64,000 nt of DNA from Theobroma cacao (GCF_000208745.1 NC_030854.1:29679300-29743299); one strand, 5' to 3'; numbered from the stretch's first letter, positions 11,112 to 24,570 are shown. Program-made: numbers and translations. The notes: generated by a model from the letters alone, not told the origin.

Positions 11112-12364
11112 TGGAGGCGGAGTTAAAACATTTTTATGGGGAGGTCAAACTAAAAGGGACACTAAAATTTTCAAAAAGAACTTTATATATAGTTCAATTA
11201 TCACTTATTTAAAAAATTAAATAAAATTCACAAGATAATGAATCTATATATAAAAAAATACACATTAACAGTAATTATGGTTATATGAATTAACCGAATT
11301 ATAAAAAGAGTCTCTTTTACTCTTTGCACACAAGAGTGAAAAAGAATAATTTTTCAAACTCAAATGAATTTTTTTTAATATGTTCTACACGAAATGAGTA
11401 GCTTTCTGAGAAAGCTCTCTTGTTATTTCTATTTGTCTATTAAATTACTAATTAATATATTGTATTATTGAGTTAAACTATTGTGATATAATATGTTATA
11501 ATAGGTTATAGGTTGAACTGTTAAAATATAATATGTTATAATAGGTTTAGATTTATATTAAAACTTAATGGGTTTGGATTAATAGACTTACTTTTATTTA
11601 TTTTTCAAATTTGATAGGCTTAACATATTAGGTTAGAATTTATTTGCTGGGCTTAATTAGCAATTTGCTAACCATAATGACTTTAATTTTATCAAATAGT
11701 TTGAGGAATAAAAATAATTATTAAACAAAAAATTATTTTGAGGATCATTAAAAATATAATAAATAAAATTATATTGAAAGAAATACAATCATTTTATTTT
11801 ATCAATTTGAATGTATATTTTTATTATTTAAAGTTTGCAACATACACGTTAGAATGCATTGATTATTTTGAATAAAATATAATATATTAATAAAATTCTA
11901 AACAAAAGTGCAACACTGTAAGTTATATTTGAGAATTACATAATAATTTTTTTACTTTTAAATATTAAAATCATAGTAAATAAAATTCATATAATAGAAA
12001 AAAGAAGAACATGACAAGTAGAAGATATAATCCATATATGATATAATTAAAAAAAAAGAATATGATTGATGGTTCGTAAAAATTTGTGAAAAAAATCCAT
12101 AGAGATTTAAAATATATGAGTAAATAGAATGGAAATAAAAAATATAAATAATAATAATATAAATTTGAAAAATTTAAAATTGAGTTAAGTATATGAAATT
12201 ATTTTATTATTCTTTATTGGTATTAATTATTAAGTAAAAAAATTATTTTGGAAGGGTTATTAAGAAAATTTAGAAAAAATTTTAAAAATTTTATATAATA
12301 TGTAAAAGGTTTTAAAAGTTTTGAGAGCCATGGCCTCTCATCCAATAAGGAGGCTCTGCCCCTG
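11112..12364. mobile_element. hAT-like non-autonomous DNA element (candidate)
   Basis: The left end reads tggaggcggag and the right end, in reverse complement, caggggcagag; both resemble the plant hAT terminus CAGGGGCGGAG. The neighbouring octamers gctagtaa (11104-11111) and aatagtaa (12365-12372) match at six of eight positions, suggesting an old 8-bp target-site duplication. The 1.25-kb interior is very AT-rich and shows no transposase. It truncates the AP2 retropseudogene on its right side. Confidence 0.5.
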
Positions 12365-12372
12365 AATAGTAA

Positions 12373-13515
12373 TTAATTATTTGAAGTCATTATTTGTTGG
12401 ACATATAGTGATATTTTATAAAATTTTTATGTCAAATTATCTAAATACAAAAAATATTAATATTTTATATAAATAAATTTATTGAAAGTTAGAAAGAAAA
12501 TGATATTACGGGTGCACGAGATGAGATCAAATCTTGAAAAAATGCAAAATGTTGTGTGCTAACTTTCTTCAATGGCTCACTCACCTCTTTTTGTCAGCTG
12601 TCTGTAACCAAGGCGTAAGAAACCTTTTTCAGACCGTCACCTTGTGGGCTGACTCACCTCTTTTTGTTTTTGCTTGACAACTAAAAAAAATTAAGAAATC
12701 GGTAGACTTAGAGGGGGGAGTCCGGGATTGACGGAAGACAGGGCTGGGGTCCAGTCAGCTGTCCGTAACCAAAGTGTAAGAAACTTTTTTCACGCTGTAC
12801 CCTTTGGCTCAAAGATATGTTGTTGTCACAATTAGTGCGCCATGCATTGAGTCAGCATAAGATTTACTACTTCATCACGCAAACTCCACGAAAACGCCTT
12901 GTAGACAACGAAACAAACCGCGAATGCTTCTGAAACCGTTTTTAATATTATATTTTTATCCAGTTCTATTCGTGAACATTGACTATTTTAAGCAAGTGAC
13001 GCATCTTTGTGGCATGTTTGCTTTGAATTTATGGTCAATTGCTTTTTGTTTAACTTTTTAAAAAATAAAAAATAGAAACAAGGAATCAAAAGCTACAAAG
13101 GGTTGATGGGTTAAGGAGTAAGATGTGAGGGTGACGTGAGATCACCCCATGGGAAAGCAGAAGACCAATGCACAAAATGGCAGTCCAAGCTTGGAACTAG
13201 GGCGACCATTAGCGGCAGATAAACCACTGAATAACGAGCGATTTAGGTTACTAACTTGCGTTTTGACAGACGATGTCGGGCGATCCTAAGTCCCAACCGC
13301 TCGTTTGCCCTTCAGATCCCAAAAGTGGAATACCCATCAAACTCTTATGTGGAACTGAGGGCACCTGATTTGCGACTCGAGTGGGTCTAGCGGGAAGCCC
13401 GGCTTTCTATTTTTCAGCTATAAATATAAATGGCTTCAAAATTTCAAGTCGTCTTTCACTTTTCCAATACTCCAGAAGCTCGCAAGATTTCTGGGTTTGC
13501 AGGCAGAAGAAAAGA
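12373..13515. other. Intergenic region with short direct repeats upstream of the unknown gene
   Basis: No gene is seen. A block of about 45 bp of the form cagctgtcYgtaaccaa plus a following gtaagaaac occurs at about 12595-12640 and again near 12757-12798, and ctcacctctttttgt occurs near 12578 and 12654. These repeats lie about 0.7-0.9 kb upstream of the gene at 13516 and could belong to its upstream region or be remains of a local duplication. Confidence 0.5.
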
Positions 13516-14125
13516 ATGTCAAGAGGAGAGTCTGGCTCTGCTATGGCGCTACACAAGAGTAAGAGGAACTCAGTATCATTTACAGCCGCAAAAGGGCGTT
13601 CAACAATATCAGCCCACAAGACCAAACAAGAGGTAGTTAATTAGCTACTACTATTTTAATCAATTCTTCCTCCATGCAACATTCATGTTAATCATTGTTG
13701 TCTTGCACACTTTTGCTTAGAAGAAGAAAAGAGGTCCGATGGGAAGCAAAACAAGGTGCTGCACCTGGGCTGTTGGCAGAAGCCCTAAGAAGTCCTCCCT
13801 TGAGGTAATCGTCCAGGTTTGGATAAATTCATCTGTTAATCTTGGGCTTTTGGGGCGGCTTTTTTCTGATAAAACAATTGGATTATTGAAACAGAAAAGG
13901 GAGAAGAAGAAAATGAAAGCCCGGGTGACGGAGATGGAAGCGTTTGTGTCAGACATGAGAACCCAAGTGGACTCCGAAAGACGTTTGCTGCTGGAAGGAG
14001 AAGCAACGGTGGAAGAGTTTAAAGCACTAGTTGCGCAAAAGAGGGAGGAAAATAAGCTGCACTTTATGATGATTCTACGGGCCGAGCTTCTTGCTGATCA
14101 CATTCAGTTCAATATTCTCCCATAG
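13516..14125 (+). CDS. Unrecognised small two-exon gene, lysine-rich with a predicted coiled coil
   Basis: Exon 1 (13516-13632) encodes 39 residues from MSRGESGSAMALHKSKRNSV and ends at a GT donor after TKQE. Exon 2 (13721-14125) follows a ttttgcttag acceptor in phase 0 and continues KKKRGPMGSKTR to a stop at 14125, giving about 173 aa. The C-terminal half (KQKREKKKMKARVTEMEAF, ERRLLLEGEATVEEFKALVA) is highly charged and probably alpha-helical. No family was recognised. The duplicate at 189-802 is frameshifted, while this copy is open throughout. The exon model rests on splice motifs and on the matching structure of the duplicate; it could also be a fragment of a larger ancestral gene. Confidence 0.5.
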
Positions 14126-14699
14126 CCAGACATATATAGCACTGCTTTATGAGATGATCACCTACTTACGTTTACGTGCCTATTTGGTGTTCGTTACATA
14201 TGGGACCGACATCTATGTGCCAGATTTGTCGTTGATATTAGTAGTTTTGATTGGCTTATGCAATATTTTCCTTCAAGTTTGAGATCATAAAGGCATTTTC
14301 GAACACGCATAAAAGATGAGTTCATGATTATTTCTGCAATGTGGAAATTTTTCAAGGAAGAAGATTTTGCCGTGGACTTGCCACTGCAAAATGTTCTGAA
14401 GAAACCTAACTACTGAGCAGCTCTGCCCAATCTCCTCTTTGCCCTATACGCCAGGAGTCCACCAGAATAATGCATGAATTATCCTTGGAAATTTTCTAAT
14501 ACCAAATAACTCATTATAAATGTGTGTTATTATAAACTGGTAGTTTTCCAAGCAGAATGACAACACAAAATTGTACAACAATTTAGGACCAAAACTGCCA
14601 CCCCTAAACTCCGTTGATTCAGCTTCGGTAGCCATGATAGTCCACATGGAAGACAAGTAACAGCACCACAAGTGGGGAAGCAGGAGCAAGCAAGACCCA

Positions 14700-17600
14700 T
14701 CAAAGCTCATCCTGCAAACCAAATAAAGAACTCGTTACTAGATGATCAAGATGATTCATCAGCTTCTTAAGATAGTTATGCTGCCTTTAAACAGTATAAA
14801 CAAGCAGTAAGCGAGAACATCTCAAATTCTGAACCCGCTATAAGCATGTGTTTCAAGTTTTCAAGATGACTTCTACCTATAGAAATCATAGCCCTTGCAG
14901 GGATCTCTTGAGAAAATGAGGACACAATCAATGGTCAAAGAAAATGAGAATGCTCTTTAGTAGTACTTCTACTGACCACTTCAACCATAGAGTAATAACA
15001 TAAATCAGGGACCAGTTTGTAAGTATAGTGAATGATCTTGGATTGAAAGAAAATAAACAAAATAAAAAGATGTCTCATTTACTTCAACAAAATCTCAAGA
15101 GTTTGGCATTGTTAGCAATGGAAATGAATTATATGGTACAAAATCTCATTTTGAAGACATGAAGTGAAAATAATTTTGGGAGCATTCTCATAGAAGATAG
15201 CATGTTGTTAAGAAGAAATAGGTAAAGCGAAGGTTGATACTTACATGATAATCATCCAAGTAATCACGTGGATGCTGCAAAGAAAACATTTCAATTAGAA
15301 ATTGAACTTCTTGATGGCAGTATCATTAAAAAGTTTGATAAGCTAAACATTCAAGGTCAAATTACAAAATCCAATTGAATTTATATTCATATTTGAAGTA
15401 CACACACATTTCTCTCTTGAAGCTGTTAAATTTTTTAAAATGCTGTTAACTACTTTTCCATCCTCAAAGCAGACTCATGGAAGATGGAAATCTGTTAGTT
15501 TTATTTTAAATTTAATGAGTTTGATTTCAATTTTTACATCTATTTAGGCTAGTTTTAGATTATATTGATTTATATTGTATTTAATTTCCAAATATTAGCA
15601 TGTTAGGGTTATATTTCATATTTTACATTTTATTAGGGTTTTGGTTTAGTTATAAATACTTATGTAATTTTAGTTTCAATGAGCTTTTGGATGATGAATA
15701 TTGGACATTTTAAGATATTATTTATTGAGATTTTCTCATTCTATTGATCTTTTCTCCCCTAGTTCTTCTGTGTCTGTTCCTCTCTAATTGTTGCTATCTC
15801 TAATTTTCCTTCTAAACTTCTACTACTATCTCTTTTCCCTATGTTTGTTCTACCTCACTCAGCTTGGATTCAAAGTCTTAATTTCGAAAAAGCTTCAAAA
15901 CCAATCGTCCAAGCCGAATATCTGGTCTTACAGAAAGACATATGCTCATTTAAAAACCTAGTATAAGGCCTACATTAATAATAATATTCACAAAAACAGA
16001 AACCAACTAACAAATCCCACATTAATAAGGTCCTAAATTTCCGAATTTTCATCTAAGGTGTAAATGCCTGAAATACCTAACCAGTGGTCCTACATCTTTC
16101 CATAGCTTTCTTGTGTGGGGTCATGTGATTTTGCAAATTGAATGTTAAGCTCAAGAATAGAAATTCGGAAATCAGAATCTGTTGTCCGGTTTCTCTTAGT
16201 TTCTTGGTCTTTGTCAATGGTGCTACATCTATGAAAAAAAAGGTTATAGCATGTAAAATACAAACCCTTCTGTATCTGTCCCTATAGCGCTCCCTATCCC
16301 GGTATCGTCTATCGTAACCCCTTTCCTTTCTTCTCCTCTCACCTTCCTCTCTCGCTCTTCGAGCTTCCTGTAGATGTTGCACTTAAATCTACTTAAAGGA
16401 GTATTCAAGAAAACCAAAGTTCATATAGAATTAATGGATAAATATGAAGAGCAAAGGTCAGTCAATAACCTCTTCCTCTTGTGCTTTTCTCACTTTCTCT
16501 GCTTCTTCAAACGCCTCTTTTTCTAACTGAAAGATTAAAATAAATGAAAATTAGGCATCACTATTGAGAAAATCATCTGCTAGTAAAAGGAGAAAGAGCA
16601 GGGCAAACCTCTCGGTTGGCAAACACTTCATCTACCACTTGTTTCGCATACTCAGGATCATCACAGATCAAAACGTTGTCAAAAACTGAACCAGCCTTGA
16701 CCTGAGCATTATATTTCAAGATTGCATCATACAAATGAAGGTTATCCTAAACTAGCAGACTGATACTTATGTTCGATAGACATACCTGCCAAACTTCAAT
16801 GCCCACATATTTGATTGGCTTAAGCACATAAAGATCAGGATCATCTTCAAACTCTGGAGAGAGACAAGAATATCATTCAAATCTTTGTAGCAAATTCTTC
16901 AATTCCAAAGATTCTTAGCCGCAACAGCCATGAGGAAATATAAAAATATATTGGAGTACCTGGATTATCAATATAAGGAATCTTCCATTTCCCTTTATAA
17001 TTTGGGTTCTTGATTTTCTGTAGTCATAAAGGAAGACTGTATTGATGAGATGTTGCAGTTAAAAAATTAGGTTTCACAGTTTACTTGTTAGCTTTAAACA
17101 TACCTTTGGTTTCCATGGTCCTTTGTATTTTGGATTTGGTATCTTTGGTCGTTTCCAAATACCATCCTCTTCTTCATCCCAATTATCAGGCTAACCAGTG
17201 AAAAAAACATCAGTCATAATATGATTATGCCAGTAGCATGAGAGAGGGATCTGGTGGCAGGTAAACCACAAAGCAAATCCAGGTGCATGGCTTAACATTA
17301 TTGCTTCTCAAATACCAAACTAACCTCTTCAGCTTTAGGATCAGGAATTTCTTTTGGAATTGAATCATACCCCTGCAACACCAAGAGGAGCTTAGGCATA
17401 TTTTGCATTGAAATTATATATCAACTGGAAAATCATTAAGAAAAAAGATGATATGATAATTTACCTCAGGTTTCTTGGCATTAGGATCCTCAATATATTC
17501 TCTATCATCCCAGTCAGCAGGCTGCAAAAGATAGAAATTTAAAGTTAAAAAAAACTGACCTTATGAAGAAAGGCTGAAATCAGAGTCAAATTGAAAAGGT

Positions 17601-20600
17601 AAATCTTAAAGCAGCCCTAGCTAAGATAGTTGAAGAAATTACTGTTCTCTCTCATTTAGGAAGGCTGACAGTCAATATTGGAAATAAGATTTCAATAGGA
17701 AAAAATTAACAAAAGCATTGAATTAAGTAGTCCAAAGTAATCAGTGGTTTCAAAGCTCAAATGTTAACCTTTTTAGCTTTGAGATCTTTGATTTTGCGTG
17801 GAGGAAGAATATCCCAGTCTGTATACATACTTCCAGAATCCCTTTCACGGTTGTCGATGAGGACACTATAACTTGCATCGGGCCTAAGAATAAATGTGTA
17901 GAAATGAGTTAACTTGTCTGTTTCACATTCCAATTCCTTCTTGAGAGGGTAATTCTGGCCCTGGTAAGAAAGTATAACATGGAGCTTCTTTGTTTGTGTG
18001 CCACATATATCTGGCCCAAACATTAAGCTGCAGGGAAAAAAAAAGTGAGGTTAGTCAACAAAAATTTCTGAAACAAATTAAAAAAAACTGTGGAGGTAGT
18101 CCCTAAGGAAGGTTGCTCTAGAGACTGATGAGAAATGCATCCAAGCAATTAATTCAACATTCATGCTAATGGCAAAAAAGAATCTCTTTAGAAGTAAGAA
18201 CATGTCAAAAGCACATTAAGTAACTGGAAGCAAACATCAGGAAAGATGACTATTTGCACATAATTACTCTATACAGAGTTTTGAACCTCAGCCAAATCTC
18301 TATGATCAATTTTTTAGTATGAAATTTTGAAGGATTCAACCTCAAATTTTCCGATCTCAGAAGTAAGATCATCTTTCATATCTACTTTTTTATTCTTCTA
18401 TCTCTTATTATCTCACAAGTTTTCCTTCACATCATCTACAGCCACCAAAAGAAATTCTCTGCCCCCTCCCCCCACCCCTTTTCCAAAAAAGAAAGCATGT
18501 CTAAGTTGTTCTATACAGGTTCAATTACCCTAAATCACAAGTTCAAGGTTGCAAGTCAAATATCACTGTTATCATCATTACCCCAAATTGTCATTGTAAA
18601 ATAGAAAAGGATTAACCATCCATAGTTTACATTCCTGAAAAGGAAGTCTCAATGATTATGAGATGTACAAGAATGCAGTTGAGACAACCACATAATGCAG
18701 TAAGAAAATGAGAACCAAGTGCCAGAAATTTGCCTGTAAAAGATGTTTGAGTGAAAAATTTTGAAACAAACCTATATGGGGTGTCCCCTCCAAATTTCTT
18801 TTGATTGACAAATGCAGAGAGAAGCTTTATGTAACCACCACCACATTCAATGTCCTGCTCAAATCTTATAGAGTATTGGAGGACCAATGTCCTGTTCTTA
18901 TTTGTAAACTCAGGTATCTTTGCTGATACTGCAAAATGTTTGGCATCACCAGACGTCTGAATACCTACAAAATCATAGGCATTCTCAGAAACCATGCTAG
19001 TTCGCTTGCCTTAGCTATCAAGGGCAGATTGTCAGAAGGATAACAATGAGAAAAATGGGAAAAGGTAACTTAGTGGTCACGTGGACTCTCTTAGGAACAT
19101 GGATAATTTGTGAGCCCAGTGATTCCAATAAAATAGCTTGGTAATGTAGCTATACATCAATTCATTTTTGTAAATATCTTTCGCAATCCATACCAACCAG
19201 CCCCGTTTGATCTTATACTCAATGATATAAAATTCTGCAAAAGCTTTTCCGGAAATTGCCCTTTTGCAGAACAAATCTTAATTAAATTTATCTTTCCAGA
19301 TTAGGAAACACAATATTTATCTACAGAGGGATCTACAAAAAAAGCAAACACTTAATGTTTTCTGCCAACTATGCTATCACTCTGAATCAAAATGAGAGAA
19401 AAGTAACGTTTAAATTAGTTTTGCCATTTCAAAAGCATGGTTAGGAACTCAATAGTCACCTTGTGATAAGGAAACATTGAATTACAATCCTCACTTAATA
19501 CAGCATACTTAATTGGCAACTGAAAACGTCCATCATACAGTTTAGATTTGGTATTTTATATACAGAAATATAATGACTACTACAGGCACTATAATACTTA
19601 TGTGAAATGCAGGCTCAATAATGACACTCGAAAGAACCAAAAATCAGGATTGCAGGACAGGGGGATAGAATGAAAGGAACATTGTAATATCAAAACTGCG
19701 TTTGTACATGTTTAATGTGCTCAAGTGTGCCCAATTCAGAGGTGGAAGCACTTAAATATGACATGATAAAGATGACTGGGATTGTGGTCAGGGTAAAAAC
19801 AGCAGCAGATGGGGAAACAAACAAGTATTATGAAAATGATTCAGTGTGGTTTTATTATAGAGGTAATTCTCGCAGAAAAGAGATTATTGAATCGTTATGG
19901 CCATGGATGGGTACACTTAAGTTTTTATCATATGATTTACCAGCTCAAAAGCGTCTCTCATGGTATCCACTGTTGAGATTTTTACCTTTCAATTTGATTG
20001 CAAGGTTAACAATTTGACATGATAATTTCAGAATATTAATATACCATTGAAACCTAAAGTAAAATACTTTTTCAGAGTACTAAAGGGTGAGAATACATAG
20101 AGAGTCCTGGGATTCAATTAAAAGGAAAGACAGATAAATAAAAATTGAAGCCTTGTTTCATACAATACAGCCAAGGTGACACCATGGTTAAGAACAACTC
20201 TATGACGTCCAGGCCCTATATAACAAACCAATTCTGTAAAAAGCTATCAAAACCACAAGAGATTCACGTTGTGAGGAATATTTAAGCACTCTGTAGCATA
20301 ATTAGTTGATGCCATGTGAAAATTCTGGTCTCAAGTATCATTAATTAACCTGTCTTTTGTTTTCTCTCTTTCTTTTTTTTTTTTTTTTTTTTTATGAGTT
20401 TCTGTGTATGTAAACAAACACATCTAGAGCAAATTCTGATGTTGGATAACAATGAATGAAGTTAATCATAATAATATTCAAAATTGCTATGCTGTTCACT
20501 TATTTCCCAATATTCTCCAATTTTTGAAAGAACACCAATATAACCAGCAAGAAAAGGTGAGACCATACCTTTATCATCAGGATCACCGGACCACTTTCCA

Positions 20601-22507
20601 GCTGTGTGCTTAAATCCTCCAGCTTTTCCTTCAGTTCTTTTCCAATCTGATTTTACCCAACGGCTTTGCCATCCATCTGTTCACAACATCAGATGATACC
20701 GATGTAGGTTAAAACATGCAAAAAAATGTTAAGAGTCCAAATTCTAACATATAAATGTATCAAAAATATATGTACGAGTTTCAGAGACTGCAAGCTGATG
20801 CACTCTAAAATTACAGTCACAAACGTATTGGTTTTATGCATTTCATTCAAGAAAAACAAAAAACATTAAGAAGACTGATACTGTGGTGACACAAGCTTTT
20901 CACAGGACAAAAAGTCCAAGGCAAAAGAATGATGAACAAATAATGGTCAATAAAAATTAACCGATTTCTTTGCTCCATCTTTTGATTGCTGAGACAAATG
21001 CAAGAATAGAAAGGAATAAAATGCTGGATGCGTTAGTAAAATGAGAATCAGCCAAATAAAATGTCACTTGAAACCATCAAATCGAAATCGAGAACCAAAG
21101 CCTTAATTCTTATTACACTTTCTGGAAAGACTAAAAAACTAACATCAAAATAAAAAGTAAGGCAAGTTCAAAGTTCAAGCTTTTATTAATCAAAGAACTC
21201 TGAAAAGAAACTGATAATCCTTTCAAAAGCAATGATTGCCCACTTGTGGTGACTGGTTGGTGAACCAAGACAATGACTTTTTTTTTTTTTTCTCTTTTTT
21301 CTTTTGTTTGATGCATATGATGAAAGAGCAAATTTTAAAGAATTAACAGCATTTGCTTCACCACATCCACAGAAGGTTGGAAAAAAGAAAGATAAGAAAA
21401 TCAATAAACAAAGAGTGACATGATCAGCATCTAAAAGCACTCTCTTTTTCTTTTGTGGGGTGAGAAGGGGTAACCTTTTCTGCTTTTTCTCTCTTTATAT
21501 TTATATACCATTTCCTTCTCTACAAAAATGATGCTTTAACTACCAATCATTATGACAAGTGATGTTTATATAATCTTGACAAACTTAAAACCAAACAAAT
21601 TTCCACATGCTATTAGAAAGGAAAAACAAATAAGTAAGAAAAATTCAGTTGACTTTAAATTCTTCTTCTTCTTTTTCAGGTGACAAAAAACACAAAAGGG
21701 GAGATATCAAGGTAACTGGTTCCTATCATTGTTCTCTTCTCTTCTTTCTTTCCCTTTCCTAGCACTGCTCTCATTATCCTCCAAAACCAAAGCTTTTCAA
21801 GGAAATCACTGAGCTACGTACAAGTGCAAAGGACTGCTTTCTTCAATAGCAAAACAGAACACACCCCAGAAAATTAAAATTAAAAAAAAAAGGAAAATTA
21901 ACTGTTCAAATTTTGGTTGACTTAAATACTGTAGTCAAGTCAATGCCTGAAAAATGAAATTTCCCTCTCTTTTTTTTGGTTCTTTCTTTTGCATTTTTTT
22001 TCTCAGCTACCAAACAAATCATTTTGTAAAGGTGTAAATTCCAAGCACATTTTTTACTTCAAAATTCTCAATTCTTTCCTTCCAGAGTTTCTCCACAACA
22101 CAACACAGAATAAGAAAAAGAAAACGAAAAAACAGTCAGAACCGCCGCCAAGACAAAGCAGTTGGATAACAACCTGACAAAGATAGTGCAGTTGATGACG
22201 TGGCAAAACTGATTTTTTTTTTTTTTAAGATTTGGCAAAAACTGAAATCTTAAAATTCTTTTGCTTTCTTTTTTTCTTTCTCAGTAACCAAACAAAGCAT
22301 CCCATGATCATGGTAACAAACAGATAACGTCCTTAACCTCTTCAAATACCAGTAAAAAAAAAAAGAAGGCTTATTCAAAGAAGTAGCAAGCAAGTAAAAG
22401 ATAGTACCTTCAAATCGCTCTTCAAAAATAATCTCTGAAACAGAAAATCGAAGTAAAAGCGAAAATAGAAGCAGGCCAAGCGCAACATTTGGAGCATGGC
22501 GTGCCAT
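14700..22507 (-). CDS. CRT3: Calreticulin-3 (ER lectin chaperone), 14 exons
   Basis: Exons on the minus strand: 22507-22408, 20676-20569, 18964-18772, 18027-17769, 17521-17465, 17372-17325, 17190-17104, 17017-16960, 16853-16786, 16701-16609, 16526-16470, 16367-16266, 15274-15245, 14711-14700. They total 1,272 nt (423 aa plus stop), with GT-AG borders and consistent phases. The product has a signal peptide ([16 protein letters not shown]), the lectin-like N domain ([50 protein letters not shown]), a proline-rich P domain with paired repeats ([35 protein letters not shown]) and an Arg-rich, not acidic, C-terminus ending HDEL, which marks the plant CRT3 group. In Arabidopsis, CRT3 retains misfolded receptor kinases such as bri1-9 and supports EFR biogenesis in the ER. 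An upstream in-frame ATG at 22514-22516 would add three residues. The HDEL signal is split H|DEL by the last intron. Confidence 0.95.
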
Positions 22508-22932
22508 TAGTGGCAAATGACAAATGCTACTACTGCCTCTCTGCCTAGCTTTTCCATAGATTTGGCTAGTTATAGAATGTTTGGTAACTCATTGACCTTG
22601 ATCATATCTTTTATTTACGGCAATGCCATGCATTATTTCCAATTTGACTTGGCAAACATTTTCTAGTGGGAATATAAAGTGTTCCTTCCAGTTTTTTTTT
22701 TTTGGGGGGGCGATTAATATCGTTAAGACCCTACATAGTTGTAATAATTTGGACCTTTGGGGTTTGCTAGCCAATGAGAAGTGAGGACGACGTTGCAATG
22801 TCCAATTGTCTTAAGTTCTCATCCTTTCCTTCTCTATGTTACTTCACAGTGTCTTTAGTCCATAAGACACTTGAAAAGGAAAACATATAATACCAAAAAT
22901 AACCCTTTTCACTTTGATGTTAATATTTAATT
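22508..22932. other. CRT3 upstream region
   Basis: This should include the 5' UTR and promoter of CRT3, read leftward. There is a T/G run near 22690-22709. No confident TATA box or other defined element was picked out. Confidence 0.3.
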
Positions 22933-23015
22933 TTTTTTATAATTAAAAAAAAGGGTTCAAATTTTACTTTTTAAATAGAGAGATTATGCATAAAAAAATG
23001 AACTAAATGTTCGAG
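22933..23015 (-). mobile_element. Short tRNA-derived SINE, copy 2 (reverse orientation)
   Basis: An 83-bp insert is flanked by a perfect 15-bp duplication tgttaatatttaatt (22918-22932 and 23016-23030). Read on the minus strand it aligns with the SINE copies at 8213 and 39563: a cgaacatttagttcat head, a decayed B box (tttgaaccc) and an A-rich tail. It is more diverged than the other two. A fragment of its head together with the flank (aaatgttcgagtgttaatat) is repeated near 23099. Confidence 0.75.
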
Positions 23016-23030
23016 TGTTAATATTTAATT

Positions 23031-24300
23031 TAAATATAAAAATTAAGAATTATCAATTTTATTTTAGTGTTTTGTAATAAATTCTTTTTAAATCGTTTTA
23101 AATGTTCGAGTGTTAATATTTTTAAGGTTGCGAAAACATGCAATAACAATCAATCAAATTATTTTAAAATGTTTTTTTAATAATCTTATAAACACTCTGT
23201 AAAAGCGAATTCATATATATTTATCATTAAATTACATATTTAAATTGAAAATGATACTGTTTGTAAATTTATAATTGTGTGGCAATTATAATCCAACCTA
23301 TTTACATTTAACAAAAGCCAACATCAGAAACCCAAAAACACGTTGGTCTTAAAGTTTTCAATGACCGGAAGAGAAAAGAACTTGGGGTCCAGCGCCAGGA
23401 AAGTGGTTTCTCAGAAAGCAGGAATCCGTTTCCAAGAAAGTACACTAAGCAACTCTGGGCCTCCCCTCACTTTGCAAAAGGGCATTATAGTAGTTTTGTG
23501 ACGGTTGGAGGGGTAAACCGTCGAAAAGACTTTGGTGTGTGGACCATTGACTCTTGAGAATCAAAGTCTCCTTTGGGTCTAGTCTTCAGTCTTCCCTTCC
23601 CTTGTGAATCGGGGAGAAATAATAACGTGACAAGTGCTGCATAACCCAATTTAGGGATTTATTATTATTATTAACATTATTTACTATCATCAAAGCTAAA
23701 CGAAAGTAGAAAACCCTACTACCATCACTATGACGTAGAACTGAAGCCAGTCAACTAACTAATTAGCCAAATATTCTTTGATTCCTTTTCTAATTTAGCT
23801 ATGAGCATGGCCGGTTTTTCTTGTGGGATAAAGATATTTTAAAGTTTTATTTGATTTTTGAGTTAAAACTCAAGCTTGAGTTCGAACCTGAGTTAAAGCT
23901 CCGTGTTCCTTACCTGAATCGAACCCAATTAAAACGAAATCAATTTAACTTACTAACTTTACAAGTCTAACTCAAACTGTCTTCAGCTTCGAGTTTCTGA
24001 ATCACGCTGACTGACTCGAACGTAGCACTGTATTGTATTCACTAGGCTCAACTCGATTAGAACCCTAAGCTAGGCTTCATATTGGGCTTCTCATAGATCC
24101 AAATTGGTAATTTTTGGCTTGTCATGATAAGGCCAGAAGTGTACCTTGGTTCTTTTGGTAATTTGGACTTAACTACGGCCCGAATGATTGGATACAACTA
24201 CCGACTGAATAAACAAGCACATAAAGCTTAACTTTACTTCATAAAGAAGCCAAGCAATGCCTTGCAACAATCAAGTAAATTCATTTTCTTAACTTAATGA
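23031..24300. other. Intergenic region without a recognised gene
   Basis: AT-rich sequence lies between the CRT3 upstream region and the 3' end of the acyl carrier protein gene. The stretch at 23860-24080 is rich in gagtt/aactc words (aactcaagcttgagttcg), the kind of degenerate palindromic sequence often left by old transposons, but no ends could be defined. Confidence 0.35.
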
Positions 24301-24570
24301 CCTAAATTTATTAGTTAAAATGAAAATATTATTGAGGCAATAAAGAAACAGTCCTTTTTCTCACCAAAAAGTTACATTTTATGAACTGGAACAGCAGCAT
24401 CGAAGCAGCAAATATCCAAAATAATCCTCCTCAATAGGAACTCAAAATCAAAGGGCACGACTGACAGTTGTCTAGATGGGAAGATCCCATAATTCTCCTA
24501 ATGCAGCTCTTGATCTCACAGGAACAAAGTGAAAACAAAATATAAAGAGTAGAGCTTCGTAATTTCCCAC

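Noticed and set aside
21186..21440. Minus-strand frame in the long CRT3 first intron region
   Set aside because: It lies between exons 1 and 2 of CRT3, includes a poly-T/poly-A run, and is not needed for a complete 423-aa product.
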